A DNA stretch of 64,000 bases from Rhipicephalus microplus (GCF_043290135.1 NC_134710.1:3626821-3690820), one strand, 5' to 3'. Numbered from the stretch's first letter, positions 10,827 to 22,565 are shown. Numbers and translations are program-made. The notes: generated by a model not told the origin, from the sequence alone.

Positions 10827-12189
10827 GCGATTTTAAGTATGTTTCGACTGTCACGCATATTTTGCAAGTAGGTGGGATCATTTTTTAAATGTTTTTTTCT
10901 TCAGTGTTTAGGCATGTGTTGATTTTTTTTCGTGATCAGATTCTTCTTGTACCCTGTTTTCTCTGCTGCGCAGTCGCCATGGTGTGCCATGTGACTAGGT
11001 CCTCTGTCTCATATATGTGTGTGTTCCTTCTAATAAAATTTAGTTGCGAGTTCAGCACCTTGTGGTCTCTTCTTCCGTCTTTGTGTTTGTGCACTATTTT
11101 ACAACCTAGTATATTAAGGAAGCTGCTGTGGCTAGAACATTCATTTCAGCTGATTTCAAATTTTTTGCACGGGCTCGCCACATAGCCTGTTGTTTTGACT
11201 CCTACTACTTCGACAATGTGACCTGATAGCAGTGATACTTCATCAGCGCACAGCCAACAACCGAGGAAGGCTTGCCGCACATGAGCACGGGTTTTTGCGG
11301 CATGAGGTGGGGGCGCAGTGCGAGGAGAACCCTTCTCTTCGCGCTCGGAGGATTTCGTTCTGACAATACCGCTTCTCCTGGTAATCTCGGGCTATACTAA
11401 ATGGCAGAGGGCAGCACTGGAAACTGAAAATGCACACTGTGCGGCCGCAACTGCATCACCGCAGGGCCAAGGCACTGTCTTGTAGGGCAAAGGACCAATC
11501 GACAAGTGTAGTGGTACGTCAAGTTGTCCACGAGCAAGTTCACGTTACTGAGCGTACGAGGTGATTGGTCAGAACAAAAAAGGCGCGGAAATTATTTTTC
11601 CAAATAAAGGGTCGGCATGGCGCGAGGCGTTATAATATTTAGAAAATGAGATCACTGTGGTCTGCTCTACGAATTGGCAAGCTTGTTGTTTGAGGGTTGT
11701 AAAAAAAAAGACTAAGCTTGTTTACTGGTCCTTGAATGGGACCAACAACTGCCCAGAACATGAAATGATAAGACTCCACTGATGGAAAGATTGTCTGTGA
11801 CAGCGACTCAAACCAACCCCCCCCCTTTTTTTGTGAGAGGTGGATTTATATTTTTTTCTTCATTGAAAGTCGTGAAAAATGAACTGTAATGCCTCTGATG
11901 GCAAAAACATGGATGCTTCAATGTACCTGACCCTGTGACAATCGATTGCTGTATGTGGTCAAGGTTTTGTTTTGTTAGTATTGAAATCTTTCATAAAGAT
12001 GTACCTATAGGCCTGCGTTACTAGTATGCAATAAAGTGGCACTGCCTTCATGTGACATGATGATCCCATGCTCATCAGCGCATCTTAGCAACTTTTCAGT
12101 GTGCTCATGCAACATTATTGTGCATGCATTTTGCAGGTTGCTGAGCTTTTGAAGTGACATAATTTTTATACCTATCCTTCGTCTCAGAA
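10827..12189. other. Repeat-derived, no gene recognised
   Basis: The segment around 11000-11100 (an AATAAAATT signal followed by a T/C-rich tail ending TTTGTGTTTGTGC) resembles the 3' end of repeats seen also near 18050 and 21945. Near 11715 GTTTACTGGTCC resembles the terminus of the 6417-7376 element. No coding frame is supported. Confidence 0.35.
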
Positions 12190-12415
12190 TGACGAGCATT
12201 GCTACTCGGCACGGCCGTGCATATGCATAGTGACATTTTCGGTGACTTGGCTTGACTCATGTATATGGAGAGAAACGGCGCTGGGACAAGCCACCCATGA
12301 CACAGGCACAGGCAACCATGTGCACGCAATGTGGTACAGATGCAGGGAATGTGTATAATGCCACATCGTCTCATTATACGAGCTTGTTCTTTTCCAAAAA
12401 CGTTGAAAAGCTCAA
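12190..12415 (+). repeat. Dispersed repeat, copy A (inverted partner at 35511-35745)
   Basis: Read forward this block matches the reverse complement of about 35511-35745: both contain GTGACATTTTCG, TGACTTGGCTT, GGGACAAGCCAC, CAGGCAACC and GTTGAAAAGCTC. Identity is roughly 75-80 percent by eye. No coding function is seen. Confidence 0.75.
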
Positions 12416-13084
12416 AATGAACGTGGCTATTCATAGTTACAGTAACTCTTGCAAACGCAGAATGATGACAGCTTTCACAAATTGCGAGGACTGGTGGCAT
12501 TGCTATTAATTCTCTGTATTGCTGGAGGAATGGTACATTTATTCTTCGTACCTTTCAGATATAAAAATACTGCTTTGTAAAATAACTATGTGCTTTTGGC
12601 ATTAACTACTGCAGCTACAAATCCTACGAAGGATGAGCTTTCTGTTGTGCCGTAAAAAAGTGGGTTGAGAAAAATGAGTTGATCCCTTCAATACTTTGAA
12701 ATTCATAATGGCAGGGATATTTTGTGCATGCGAATTATATACTTTATTTCCAACTAACATCCCTAGCTTAAAACCTCTCATCTGCTCGAAGAAATTATTT
12801 AGAGATGATGTTATAGTTGGTGTAAAAATCTGAAGTAGGAACTGAAATATGTATGAAAAGCCTTACTCTTGCTGTTTTCACTGGGGCTAAAGTGTTCGAC
12901 TGTAAGGGAATGGACAATAGAGAAAATGCATAAAGTGGGGGTGCTTTAAAGAAGCAGTGCAGGTACACCGTTTTGTAGAATACTGGTATCAGACTAACAT
13001 CAAATCACACCAGCTTTTCTTATTGAGAAGCACAAATGAGTGGCTACATGTTGTGCTGGGTGGGGCAGGGTGCTGTGCATCCAG
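12416..13084. other. No recognised content upstream of the first visible kinase exon
   Basis: Mostly AT-rich non-coding sequence. I looked for an earlier kinase exon with a start codon and did not find a convincing one. Confidence 0.35.
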
Positions 13085-13241
13085 GAAGAAGGCCGTGCTG
13101 AGGCTCTCTCAGCCACGGAGTTGGAGGTAGCCTACCGTGAAGCTGGTGGGGCTGCAGCGGGTGGCTGGCTGGATGGCTTGCTAGGCTGCCTTCGCCCGGT
13201 CTGGAGCATCCTGCACAAGACTGATGACAGCCAGGGGCCAG
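13085..13241 (+). CDS. DLK-like kinase, first visible exon (pre-kinase region)
   Basis: The exon encodes an acidic/alanine-glycine stretch and then LDGLLGCLRPVWSILHK, matching the short conserved block that sits just before the kinase domain in MAP3K12/13. The donor is G|gtgagg after codon position 1. The acceptor is uncertain: cag at 13082-13084 gives a phase 0 start, and cag at 13066-13068 is an alternative; both have weak pyrimidine tracts. There is no in-frame ATG and a stop lies in frame at 13037-13039, so an upstream exon must supply the start. Joined to 15143 the frame reads [15 protein letters not shown], as expected for the family. Confidence 0.75.
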
Positions 13242-15142
13242 GTGAGGGGTTTCTGCTCCTGCATCCGCTTTCTCACAATAGTTAACATCAATTCATTCTT
13301 TCATCTGAAACACGTGCTTAAACAAAGCCACAAGTGCTTTCGAACCCTCAAGCCCAAAGATCCATATACTACCTATCATTCCCATGGTGGCTGAATGATT
13401 GCAGTGCCAGAGTTCCCTCCAGTAAATATTGTAAAAAAACGGTAAGTGTGGGACCAATATTCTCTCAGTTTAATGTCAACTGTGTGATTATGCACTGCTG
13501 ATTTTCATCATCCAAAGTGAAACAAATGTGCCATCCCATGTTGATGCTCAGCTTAAAGGGGTGCTGACACTAAAAGGGCGTGGAATCAATTTTGTGGGTT
13601 TCAATAACGCGAAAATACGCAAACTTAAAAATTAATGCAAAATGTTTTCCAAGCTATAGGGCCAATTTTGCCTGGTGTGCTTTATTGATGGTGATTTCAA
13701 TGTGCTGGTTATTTGCATGAGAGAAGAAAATGAAAGCCTATTCCAACAAATGTTGGCTGTGCACGCAAACCACTTCGGTGTAGTTATGCAGTGTTTTCAG
13801 TTAAGGGCACAGAGTAGAGTGAAATTTTTTCTTTAAATTGGAATTTGATTGTTTGCTTGTCTGAAATGATAAGGCCAGTGGTGGTCCAACTACGCCAATG
13901 AGCCATTTTTTTTTAATATATATAAAAAGAAAAACCTCTTCATAAAGAGGACATATGCCACGAATAAAACCATAGCCGTTGAATGAAGAAAACGATTGAA
14001 GGAAGAAGAAGAAGAAGAAAATCAGCCAGGGTTTCGAAGCAGCGCGAGACAGAAGGAGTGGTGTCGGGGAACGGAAGAGTAGGCTTGGCTGACGTTTGAG
14101 GGGAACAGGGCTTTCCAGCAACGGCCTGGAGATGTCTAGGCTGATTGTGGAGGCCTGGACCGAGTGTTGGCAATGAAGCTGAAGATGGGCAAGGAAGGCC
14201 AACAGTCATGACACCATTCCTCAAGTCTGGACCAGACCACTCAGCCATCACCTCTCGGCACCCACATCCACGGGGACAACCACCTACTCGTGCCGCTTGC
14301 ATGTTGTGCAGGAGACCACGTCCAGTGTCATGCTGGTGCTTTAGAGAAGCTCCGTCATCGTCGCAGAAGCAGATACTATCTACACTGCATTAATATGCTG
14401 GTGACCGTCTTATGTGAGGTTGCGGGAACAGCCAGTGCAACACTTGTGGACGTTTAGAACATTACTTTTTTTCTGGTTTGCTGCTAAGTGTTAGCATGAA
14501 AGTAGAAATGGGTATATTTCATTTCTAGCTATCTCAACGTGTGTAAATTTTAGGTTTGCTATGCTTCGGTGATAAGTTTGTTACTTCTTTGAATTACCGT
14601 TAACTTTCATTCATAAAAGACTTTCGTTATGTTAACAAAGTGGTGTATTTGTCCCTAGACAGTGAAAATTTATGACAGTACTCTACCATATCAGTAGTTG
14701 AAAAAGGGACAACAAAATTGAAAAAGTTTGGTCTTTGGGTGTGGCGAAGCAAGTTTTACCACGGCCCTATGAAAGCTTGTGAGGGGAATGCGCGGTTGGA
14801 AATGATGTGTGGACAGCATCACTTGCTTCTCTGTGCCACTTGTTACAACGACCATTACTCGGTAATGTGATCACATAGTGGTACCTTCACGAGTCAGTGT
14901 TCCACTTGTTCCTTAACAAGTACTGGCTTGATTTTTATGAAACTTGTTTTATACTATTTCTTTGTGGCTTATATATATATATGCTACATCTGTTTTTTAT
15001 AACATCGTGCCAAGAATAAAGACGAATCTACAACTTTTGATATTTAGACAGGGCCATTGTTTCGTAAAGGAAGTGCAAGAGCACAAGCATGTTGTGAGTG
15101 TGAAATGGTCAGGAGACAACGTGCATTACATCTTGTCTACAG
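13242..15142 (+). other. Intron 1 of the DLK-like gene
   Basis: About 1.9 kb between exons 1 and 2. A phrase TTAAAGGGGTGCTGACAC at about 13553 looks like the terminus of a dispersed repeat, but I see no matching other end. A short GAA-rich run is at about 14002-14020. No gene-like frame is supported. Confidence 0.6.
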
Positions 15143-15329
15143 GGGACAGTTGGGAGATTCCATTTGAGGCCATTGGTCAGCTCCAGTTTGTGGGAAGTGG
15201 AGCCCAGGGTGCGGTGTTTGTGGGCCAGCTGCGCGATGAAACAGTGGCTGTTAAAAAGGTCACCAGCTTAGCCGAGACTGACATCCGGCACCTACGAAAG
15301 CTCAACCACCCCAACATTGTGGCCTTCAA
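15143..15329 (+). CDS. DLK-like kinase exon 2: kinase subdomains I-III
   Basis: Encodes [19 protein letters not shown] and onward: the N-lobe with the [11 protein letters not shown] glycine loop, the VAVKK catalytic lysine, and the [18 protein letters not shown] segment typical of MAP3K12/13. The acceptor is cttgtctacag|GG. It was chosen over an upstream cag at 15049-15051 because only the 15143 start matches the phase 1 donor of the previous exon, and because it has the better pyrimidine tract. The open frame upstream of 15143 is then intron. The donor is AA|gtgagt (phase 2). Confidence 0.93.
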
Positions 15330-16339
15330 GTGAGTGATCATTCCTGTATTCCATGTGTGGATTGTGCTTTGTCTAGTCTCTTCTGTGTTCACACAGAAGG
15401 GAATAATTAAAAAAAAATTATCTCTGAGCGAAGGTTTACAAGGTTCAACAACGTCAATGTATAAATTGAGCAGTTGAGCCTATATTTTGGGCTTGCAAAG
15501 CACACTGAATGCACTTAGATTCAAAGGGTTGCTCATGGTTCAACATGACATCGCCTTTTACTTTAGGTAGAGACGCTACTTTCATCACAACGAAGTGCAT
15601 GCAACAGTGTGATGGTGCGCTTCTTATATGAGTAACGGTTATCTGTGTATTCGACCAATGCTTGACTACAGCTTCTGAAGGTATATACATATGCTCACTA
15701 CTTCGTTATAAAAGCGAATAATCACAAATTGAAACATAATTGGTGTTGCACCAACATGAAACTTGCAAAAGTCTTTGTCCCAAGCACTTTGAAGCTTTAG
15801 CATGAATAGTTTAAGATCCCATCCAGTAGGCTCCATACCAGTTTGAGGCCTGATTTTTATTTTTTCCTTCTTTTGCTCATAGACAATGCTGCTGGCACTG
15901 CATTATCAACAACACTGGCACCTCTAAGATAGACAAGGTGCATTCTCGCTGGTCCTGGGTTGATGTAGGTCCTATGGCACATACCCATATACTGTGGGTG
16001 TTAGCCACAGGCCCTGTGTGGGTATTGTGGCTGGTGGAAAGGGTTTTATGATATACGTGACGAGTAAGTCACATTATTCATGTAATATTCCGCGAATCAT
16101 GTTTGTCGTAAAGTTACGTCCTCCAATACCAATGTTGAAGTTTGCCAAGCTCAGGAGATGACCGGAAGAGCATCCTGACACACTGACGGGGGTGGGTGGC
16201 CAGGTCGAGTTGGGACGGGATAGGCGGTTTTGGGCTTATGATTGTTGAAAATGTAGGGGGTAAGTGTTTTGTTGATAAAGGTTCATACCTGTGGGGGACA
16301 TTTCTGTGGCAATTTGCTTTAAATATATAGAAGTTTGTG
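15330..16339. other. Intron 2, no recognised content
   Basis: Start of the 10-kb intron 2. I see no gene or repeat border before the Penelope-like region. Confidence 0.35.
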
Positions 16340-16690
16340 TGTGCAATGAGATGTATTGGGCTGACAACCACACTTTTTACAATGGTCCGCCAAGTGGTTG
16401 AGAACGGTGCCTTTTAGAGAGTAAGCGTGCTCCCTCTACCGATTATTAATGCATCGGCCTGTTTGGCCAATGTAACAGAGCCCGCATGTAAACAATACCT
16501 TGTATACAATCACTAAAACACATTCAACATAGCACGTAGCGTGTTTCTTAGCGCATGCATCTTTCTTAGGTCCTTCGCTGTAAATCCTGCGACATAGCCC
16601 AGCAAGCTTGTCGTGTGCGCAGCTTGTCGTGTGCACTCTTACACCTATTTTGCCAGCGACCTTCTTTAGTCTATGGGAAACCTCGTGTAC
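16340..16690 (-). pseudogene. Penelope-like GIY-YIG endonuclease, left arm
   Basis: The minus strand reads VECVLVIVYKVLFTCGLCYIGQTGRCINN, with the VYK and YIGQTGR blocks of the GIY-YIG nuclease as used by Penelope-like elements. The frame is broken on the outer side. The right arm at 17588-17941 encodes the same block with a longer frame. Confidence 0.75.
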
Positions 16691-16726
16691 ATAGGGAATG
16701 AAAGCTGTGCCAGATTGGGGCTTGTT

Positions 16727-16974
16727 GCCCCACCGCAGTGGTCTAGTGGCTAAGGTACTCGGCTGCTGACCTGCAGGTCCTGGGATCGAATCCTAGCTGA
16801 GGCGGCTGCATTTCTGATGGAGGCGGAAATGTTGTAGGCTCGTGTCCTCAGATTTGGGTGCACGTTAAAAAACCCGAGGTGGTCGGAAATTTCCGGAACC
16901 CTTCACTACGGCGTCTCTCATAATCATATGGTGGTTTTGGGACGTTAAACACCACATATCAGTCAATCAATCAA
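16727..16974 (+). mobile_element. Ruka tRNA-derived SINE, full head, with target duplication
   Basis: The tRNA-like head has an A box (TGGTCTAGTGGCTAAGG) and a B box (GGATCGAATCC). The conserved body includes TCATAATCATATGGTGGTTT and the end TCAATCAATCAA. Flanking repeats GATTGGGGCTTGTT (16713-16726) and GAATGAGGCTTGTT (16975-16988) agree at 12 of 14 bases. Confidence 0.92.
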
Positions 16975-17587
16975 GAATGAGGCTTGTTGAGTAGGCTGCT
17001 GCTTTGTCTTTTATCAGGCACTCTTAGTGGCGTTAAGAGAGTATCGGCGATGGAAGTTAGCAGGGGATTATGAAAACCTGCTTGTTGATGGCGGTGAACT
17101 TAATGTGAAAAACTGCATTCTATCTGGTGGTGACAAGAGCGAGTTAGAGCTGCCTTTAGGCAGGAAAAAGCGGTGATACGCTTGACTAGCTTAGAATGGT
17201 CGGACGTAAAAGGAATAAGGCTTTATTTTGAGCGTGGCTCGTACCACCAGATAGAATGTCACCATCAGATAGAATGCAGTTTTTCACATCAAGTTCACTG
17301 CCTTCAATAAGCAGGTTTTTCTAATCCCCTGCTAACTGCCGTCGATGAGACTTTCCTTACGTCACTAAGAGTGCCTGATAAGAGACAAAGCAACAGCGTA
17401 CTGAACAAGCCTCATTCTAGCATGGCTGTCATTTTCTACGTACACAAGGTTTCCCCATAGGCTAAAGAAAGTCGCTGGCAAAATAGGTGTAAGAGTTGTG
17501 TTCTGTGCACACGACAAGCTCGCCGGGCTGTGTCGCAGGGTGAACAGCGAAGGACCTAAGAAAGAAGCATGCACTTAGAAACACGCC

Positions 17588-17941
17588 TTGCACTATGTTG
17601 AATGTGTTTTAGCGATTGTATACAAGATATTGTTTATATTCGGGCTCTATTACATTGGCCAAACAGGCCGATGCATTAATGATCAGTTGAGGGAGCACGC
17701 TTACTCTGTAAAGGGCTTCGTTACCAGCCACTTGGCGAACGATTGTAAAAATTGTGGTTGTCAGCCAATTTTTTACAAGTGTGTGATTATGGGACGATAT
17801 AAAAATCAGTGCAAACGCAAGATTAGCGAAGCCTTCCTCATTAAACAATTTGGTGCTTCCTGTGTTAGCGTACATTTGGTTTTTCTTCACGGCTGTGAAA
17901 TCAGTTATCTAGGGTCCACTGATATGACTGGCTCTTTATAA
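17588..17941 (+). pseudogene. Penelope-like GIY-YIG endonuclease, right arm
   Basis: A 117-residue frame reads YVECVLAIVYKILFIFGLYY, IGQTGRCINDQLREHAY, then a Cys/His segment SHLANDCKNCGCQP and ends REI/EA-like (KISEAFLIKQFGASCVSVH). This is the C-terminal endonuclease that Penelope-like elements carry after their RT. The arginine of the nuclease (R in QTGR) is present. Without an RT it cannot act alone. Confidence 0.82.
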
Positions 17942-17950
17942 GGTAGGCCG

Positions 17951-18590
17951 TTTGGCACATGTATGTGCGATACTGCTGATGTTGCGTGGTTATGCGCAGA
18001 TTCTGTTTTCTTATATATTGCAGTTGGTTTGCAATGAACTTTGGTTGTTCAGCTCTCTGTTATTGTCTCTTCTATCCCCTCCTGTCGTTTGCGCTGTTAA
18101 GCACTTTCTTCGTCTACCATGCAACACCGACCAGCCCAATCAAGTACTTTGTTAATACACTGTGACTCTGCTGTAACAAAATTGATTTCCTAGTTTTATA
18201 TGCAGCTTATTTGCTAACGCTGTTTTTGTCATATAAATGCTCCGACAGCAGCAAGTGTTGGCCTGGAGAGCGATCACATTTTGACGCAACAGCACTAAAA
18301 AGAGTCTTTCGCTGAAATTTTGGTGTCGGCGTGTGCAGTGTCGGCATCTTTGGTTTAGAACAAAAAGCAGCATCGTATGTGAAAGAAAATTTTAGGTGTT
18401 TGCGAAACGCATACCAGCCCGAGGACAAAGGCAGGCTAGCTAATAGGAAAGTGATGGTCTGCGTACGTTTGTGCATGTATGTGAGTACATGTGTGCCTGC
18501 ATGTGTGTGTGTGTGTGTGCACACGCACAGATATCGCTGTTGCGTTCTGTTTGCACAGCAAAATGAATGAAAAACTTCTGTCAGAAAATT
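17951..18590. other. Repeat-like sequence and a GT/CA run
   Basis: The segment around 18000-18150 resembles the terminal part of the repeats near 11000 and 21945. A short GT-rich run is at about 18500-18520. No gene is supported. Confidence 0.4.
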
Positions 18591-18939
18591 TTCACTGAAT
18601 CTATCACAACACTTACACGCGTTTTATTAGGAACTGAAATCGACGCACTACCCTTGCCAGTCTTGCTCATGCGTCACATGCATGATGACTGCATTTCGGC
18701 CTCTGGCAGTGTAAGCAGCATAGTATGGCAGGATAAAGTTTATTGGGTTCCAAAGGTCGACCCTGGGTTAACCTGTACCACATCCATGTCGGGATTGTCG
18801 GAGAGTGACCTCAGCCATACAGAACAAGAATCAGATTTGGTTAGTAGTCTCGCGGCTCCTTTTTTCTGGCGGCGCTACACCTATCGAAGGCCGGTGTTCC
18901 GCGAGAAATGGACCAGTTCTTTGAAGCTCAAGGGCTGAA

Positions 18940-20368
18940 GAATTCAGGGAAAGAGGGCAAAGAAAACACTGAGGGAGAAAAGTGCATAAGTGAGGCTCCA
19001 AGGCAAGGGCACAGCAGTGGTGTTTCCTCTCTAATCGAGTAGGACATGCAGTGATGAATTGTCGAACGGGCAGTAGTCTACAGGAATTACGAGTAATCTG
19101 CTAGCTATGCCTAAAAAAGGGCACGAAGGTAGCGAGTGCACGGATACCCCCCACCCTAAAGAGTAGTGCATGTGCAATCAGGTCTGAAGAGAAAGTAGAG
19201 GTAGTTAGCACTGTGAGGGACATGTCAATGGGAAACGATGTGGCCTTAGCAGACAGAAAAATGAATGGCAGACGAGTAGGCATACTAAGAGACTTCGGTG
19301 CTGATATGGTTTTAGTGAGGAGGAGTTTTGTAAATGAGAGAGATTCTACAGGTAGAAGTGGGACAGTAATCTTTGCAGATGATTCGAAGATGAGATTACC
19401 AGAGGCTAAGATAAGTCTAGATGCACCCTTTTTTGTAGGAAAGATTATGGCCAAGTGTATGGAAGATACTATATACGATGATATTTTGTAAAATAGGCCA
19501 TGACTGTGAAGAGTTGATGGCCCAATGCGGAGGGCTGACTATGCCAAGCGAGGAGAACAAGGCATAAGAAAAGAGGACACACAAAAAAGTCCTGATAACT
19601 CGGATGGCAGAGAGAGTAGTGGTAGCAGTAAAGGGCACACAGAAAGGAAAGTGCCAATTCTTGACCATTTAGGTGTACTTGCACAGGAACTTGCAAAAGA
19701 GTAGAGGGAAGACAGAACCCTGTGGTACACAATGAACAGGATTGGGTGTTAGCCAAGGAGAAAAGGGTTTAGAAGTGGAGTATCCTTTGAATGGAACAAG
19801 GATTTCATATTTCAGAAGTTCTGGGAAAATGGAAATATAATTATACAGGCAGGCCATTTAGAACATCGTTATGCGAATGGCTGACGGATACTGAGAGCCT
19901 ATTTAGAGAAGTGACAAGACGGGGTTTTTTTTTTTTGCTGGGAGTACAAAAGGAGATAAATAAGTTTGTGAAAGTATGTTCTGCAAGATGCTGCCAGTGA
20001 AGTGTGTTGTAATCTTGTGAAATAGTGCAGAGATGATGGACCAGTGTATAGTGGACAATGTATGTGAACCAGTGTATGTGAACAGTGAGAGTGTACCTAT
20101 GGTGTTGGCACAGTGGATTGTGTGATAGTGTGGTGGTGTGATGAGTAAAAGCATGCGGCGGTGGAAGGTGAGATGCCAGCTCCCGCCCGAGTAATCACTG
20201 AGGTCATCAGCCGAACACAAAACTGCTGAGCAAGAGATGAGCAGTTTTTTGGAAAAACTATTAAAAGGGGGGCCAATGTTATGAGGAAAAAGGCACGAAG
20301 CACGTTCATAATGCTGAAATTGAAGGCATGCTTATTGAAAGTGAAATCGAAGGCATGCTTATGCACTT
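18940..20368 (+). mobile_element. Decayed Gypsy-type LTR element fragment with 3' LTR start
   Basis: The order on the + strand is a gag zinc-knuckle relic (19021-19062, with the second Cys replaced by Ser), a protease-like frame (19213-19491), a long stretch without recognisable pol, and then a purine tract AAAAGGGGGGCC directly before TGTTATGAGG at about 20275, which looks like the polypurine tract and the start of a 3' LTR. RT, RNase H and integrase are missing, so it is a deleted copy. The LTR is broken by a LINE tail. Confidence 0.6.
19213..19491 (+). pseudogene. Retroviral-type aspartic protease relic
   Basis: Reads GRRVGILRDFGADMVLVRRSF at the active site (family DTGA; here D-F-G-A) and continues with PEAKISLDAPFFVGKIMAKC and IYDDIL, like the protease of invertebrate Gypsy elements. 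The catalytic Asp remains, but the Thr to Phe change would damage the active site. Confidence 0.65.
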
Positions 20369-21252
20369 TATTTATTTAATTATTTATTTATTACAAGTAC
20401 CTACATCGCCCATTGGGCATTGTTGTAGGGGGGTTACAGTAGAAGATAGAATACAAAACAGCAAAATTAAAAGCAAATAAGTCGTGCATTACAGTATACA
20501 GGAGAAATCAACACTTGTAGTACAGCATTAGAACAAAAGTACAAAACACAGGATTATACAACGAAAGCAGTAATTATACATATAAAAAATCAACAACCAA
20601 TAGAAGTACAAAGCCAACGTTAAATATATGGGTTATTTCAGCAGCTCAAAATGCTCTTTCAATGGCTGTTAGGAAATTAGAATCAGAGAATATTGGTATT
20701 TTTAGCGCATTCCAGTCACTAATAGAATTTGGAAAGAAAGAGTATTTAAGGACATTCAATCGACAGGTATATTCTCTAATTTCATATAAGTGATCTTTCC
20801 GTTCGGACATATAACTAGGCGTCTTTAAATACCGCTCTTTATTTAGCCCAGTCTTACCGTGATATATATATTATAGAGAAATTTAAGTCTTTGAACTTTC
20901 CGTCGTCCACAAAGGGGTTTCCATCCCAAGGATTGAAGAATTCCAGAAGACCTTATTCTAAAATCGTAGTTTCCTGTAACAAACCTAGCAACCCTTTTTT
21001 GCACCCTCTCCAACTTTTCTTTCAGTACATTCGTGAAAGGGTCCCAAGAAACACAAGCATACTCTAAAATTGGGCGCACATTTGTAATATACAGGGTTTC
21101 CTTGAGTGTTTGCGGCACGTCGCTGAAATTTCTTTGGAAAAAATGAATTAAGCACGAAGCCTTGGCTGTGATTAGATCTACGTGACTGGTCCAATCTAGT
21201 GTTGCCGTGAATGTTACGCCGAGATACTTCACTTGATCTACCTTTTGTACTG
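20369..21252 (-). mobile_element. LINE 3' fragment (CR1/Jockey-like)
   Basis: On the minus strand the end of ORF2 is followed by a 3' UTR with GCCCAATGGGCGATGTAGGT and an A/T-rich tail (TTTATTTATTTAATTATTTA on the + strand at about 20367). It is 5'-truncated. It interrupts the LTR sequence that starts at about 20275. Confidence 0.78.
20843..21232 (-). pseudogene. LINE ORF2 C-terminal region
   Basis: Reads MKYLGVTFTATLDWTSHVDL, then VRPILEYACVSWDPFTNVLK and LERVQKRVARFVTGNYD: the thumb and C-terminal region after the RT of CR1/Jockey-type LINEs. The frame is intact over 129 codons, and the copy starts inside the protein, so it cannot work. Confidence 0.85.
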
Positions 21253-21289
21253 CGCAGGAATTTAAGTAATAAGACCTGGATACTACCTT

Positions 21290-21350
21290 TTTTTATTATT
21301 ATTATATTATAATATTATATTATTATTATAATTATTATATTATTATATTG
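21290..21350. repeat. TTA/ATT-rich simple repeat
   Basis: About 60 bp of TTA/ATT/ATAA units directly next to the 5' end of the LINE fragment. Confidence 0.85.
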
Positions 21351-22565
21351 CCTTCAATTTCACTTTCGGACAGGGAAATGGTCTTCCTACATGGTCACGT
21401 GTAATGTTGTGGCTAACGCCTTGCATTGTGTTCTCTTCCATTTCTCCTGTTTTGTTTTGTTTATGAGTGTTCTTGTTTTATTTCCCATGTGATGCAACGT
21501 AATGTTTTGTAAAGTTTCATGTTATTATAGTTTTTGACTCTCTCGGCGTACTGCTGCTTCTTCGGGTTGCTCAATTGGGGCTGCTTGGAGTGAATATAAA
21601 ATTATTTTAATGTTTTATTCGGTGCTGAGCGCTCTTTTTAGTGTTTTTTAAACAAAAGTCTCTAGAGTACGTTTTCATTTTTTCACGCCTTTGTTGATGC
21701 TTGGTGCAATAAGTAATAAAAGATAAATTTTAAAAAAGATGAGTGCACACCTTGGGAATACGCAGTTTAGATTGTGGTGGGTATCACTTTTGTATTTTGC
21801 CATTTTTCACTTTTGTCATTGTGATGGCAGTCAATTTAGATTTGATTTGTTTTGGGTCGGCTTTGTTTGCGGCATCTTTGGTTTTTGTGCGCATCGTGGA
21901 AGCGCAGCGTAGCATGCGTATATATTCGCTTCAAGAAACGACAATAAACAGTTGGTAGTCTGCGCTCTTTCCTGTCTTCCTTGTTTTCCTTCAAGTTTGT
22001 GCAGCGATTCAATTTTTTTAGTTTTAGACATTTGACATTTGATGTGCCTTTTTCAAAAGATGATTTTGTCAAAACTGTTAAAAGCATGTCTCTTTGAATG
22101 AAAATGTATGTCAAGTGACATCAAAGGCTGCTCTACTTGTGACCTTGGTTTTTTTTGGAAAGTGCTCTGTAGCCATTATCACTCGCTCGGTGTGCATCGT
22201 CATCCTGTGCTGCATTGTTTCACACTGTTAAGACGGGGCATCAGACGTCGCTTTCTGTGTCAAGGCACACACAAGCCACGGGTGAATGACATCATCTGTA
22301 TGCGGCTATTTGTTGGAACACACTATAAACCTTTTGTTCTGTTTCTGAGCATCACGTCAGTTACAGTTGACGATGATGACAGGCAGTGGACCAGCGCAGG
22401 CCCGAAGAAGATGCAGTGCAATGCCAGTCAACGGCATCGGGGAGGTATCGTCATGGTACAAGTGCATCATGAGATGAAGTATGTGGAGTCACTTGAAATG
22501 CACTGCAAAGCCAACAAGACTGTTTTATCTTCCACGTGAGCAATGAGGCGGTGCAGCAACGTCTA
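21351..22565. other. No recognised gene
   Basis: An open frame at 22108-22539 has no recognisable family. The segment 22316-22350 resembles 25097-25135 (both contain TTTGTTCTG and TGAGCATC). The part near 21945 resembles other repeat ends in the window. Confidence 0.35.

Larger units (their letters stand above)
16340..17950. mobile_element. Penelope-like element, palindromic arrangement 1
   Basis: The left part (16340-17150) and right part (about 17240-17790) are reverse complements of each other apart from an inserted Ruka SINE at 16727-16974. Each arm encodes the GIY-YIG endonuclease end of a Penelope-like element, pointing outward. The symmetry centre is at about 17200. Inverted or tandem copies joined at insertion are known for Penelope-like elements. 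No RT domain was found. Confidence 0.75.

Noticed and set aside
14944..15333. The full open frame as kinase exon 2
   Set aside because: The part before 15143 does not match the family and its only cag acceptor is in the wrong phase; the frame upstream is intron and chance.
16727..16800. A tRNA gene
   Set aside because: The A and B boxes belong to the head of a Ruka SINE; the cloverleaf is not complete and the SINE body follows.
18567..18938. A 123-codon frame
   Set aside because: No recognisable family; starts with a non-conserved region and sits just before a Gypsy gag relic. It could be part of that element but this cannot be supported.
22108..22539. A 143-codon frame
   Set aside because: No family resemblance; short similarity with 25097-25135 suggests repeat-derived sequence.
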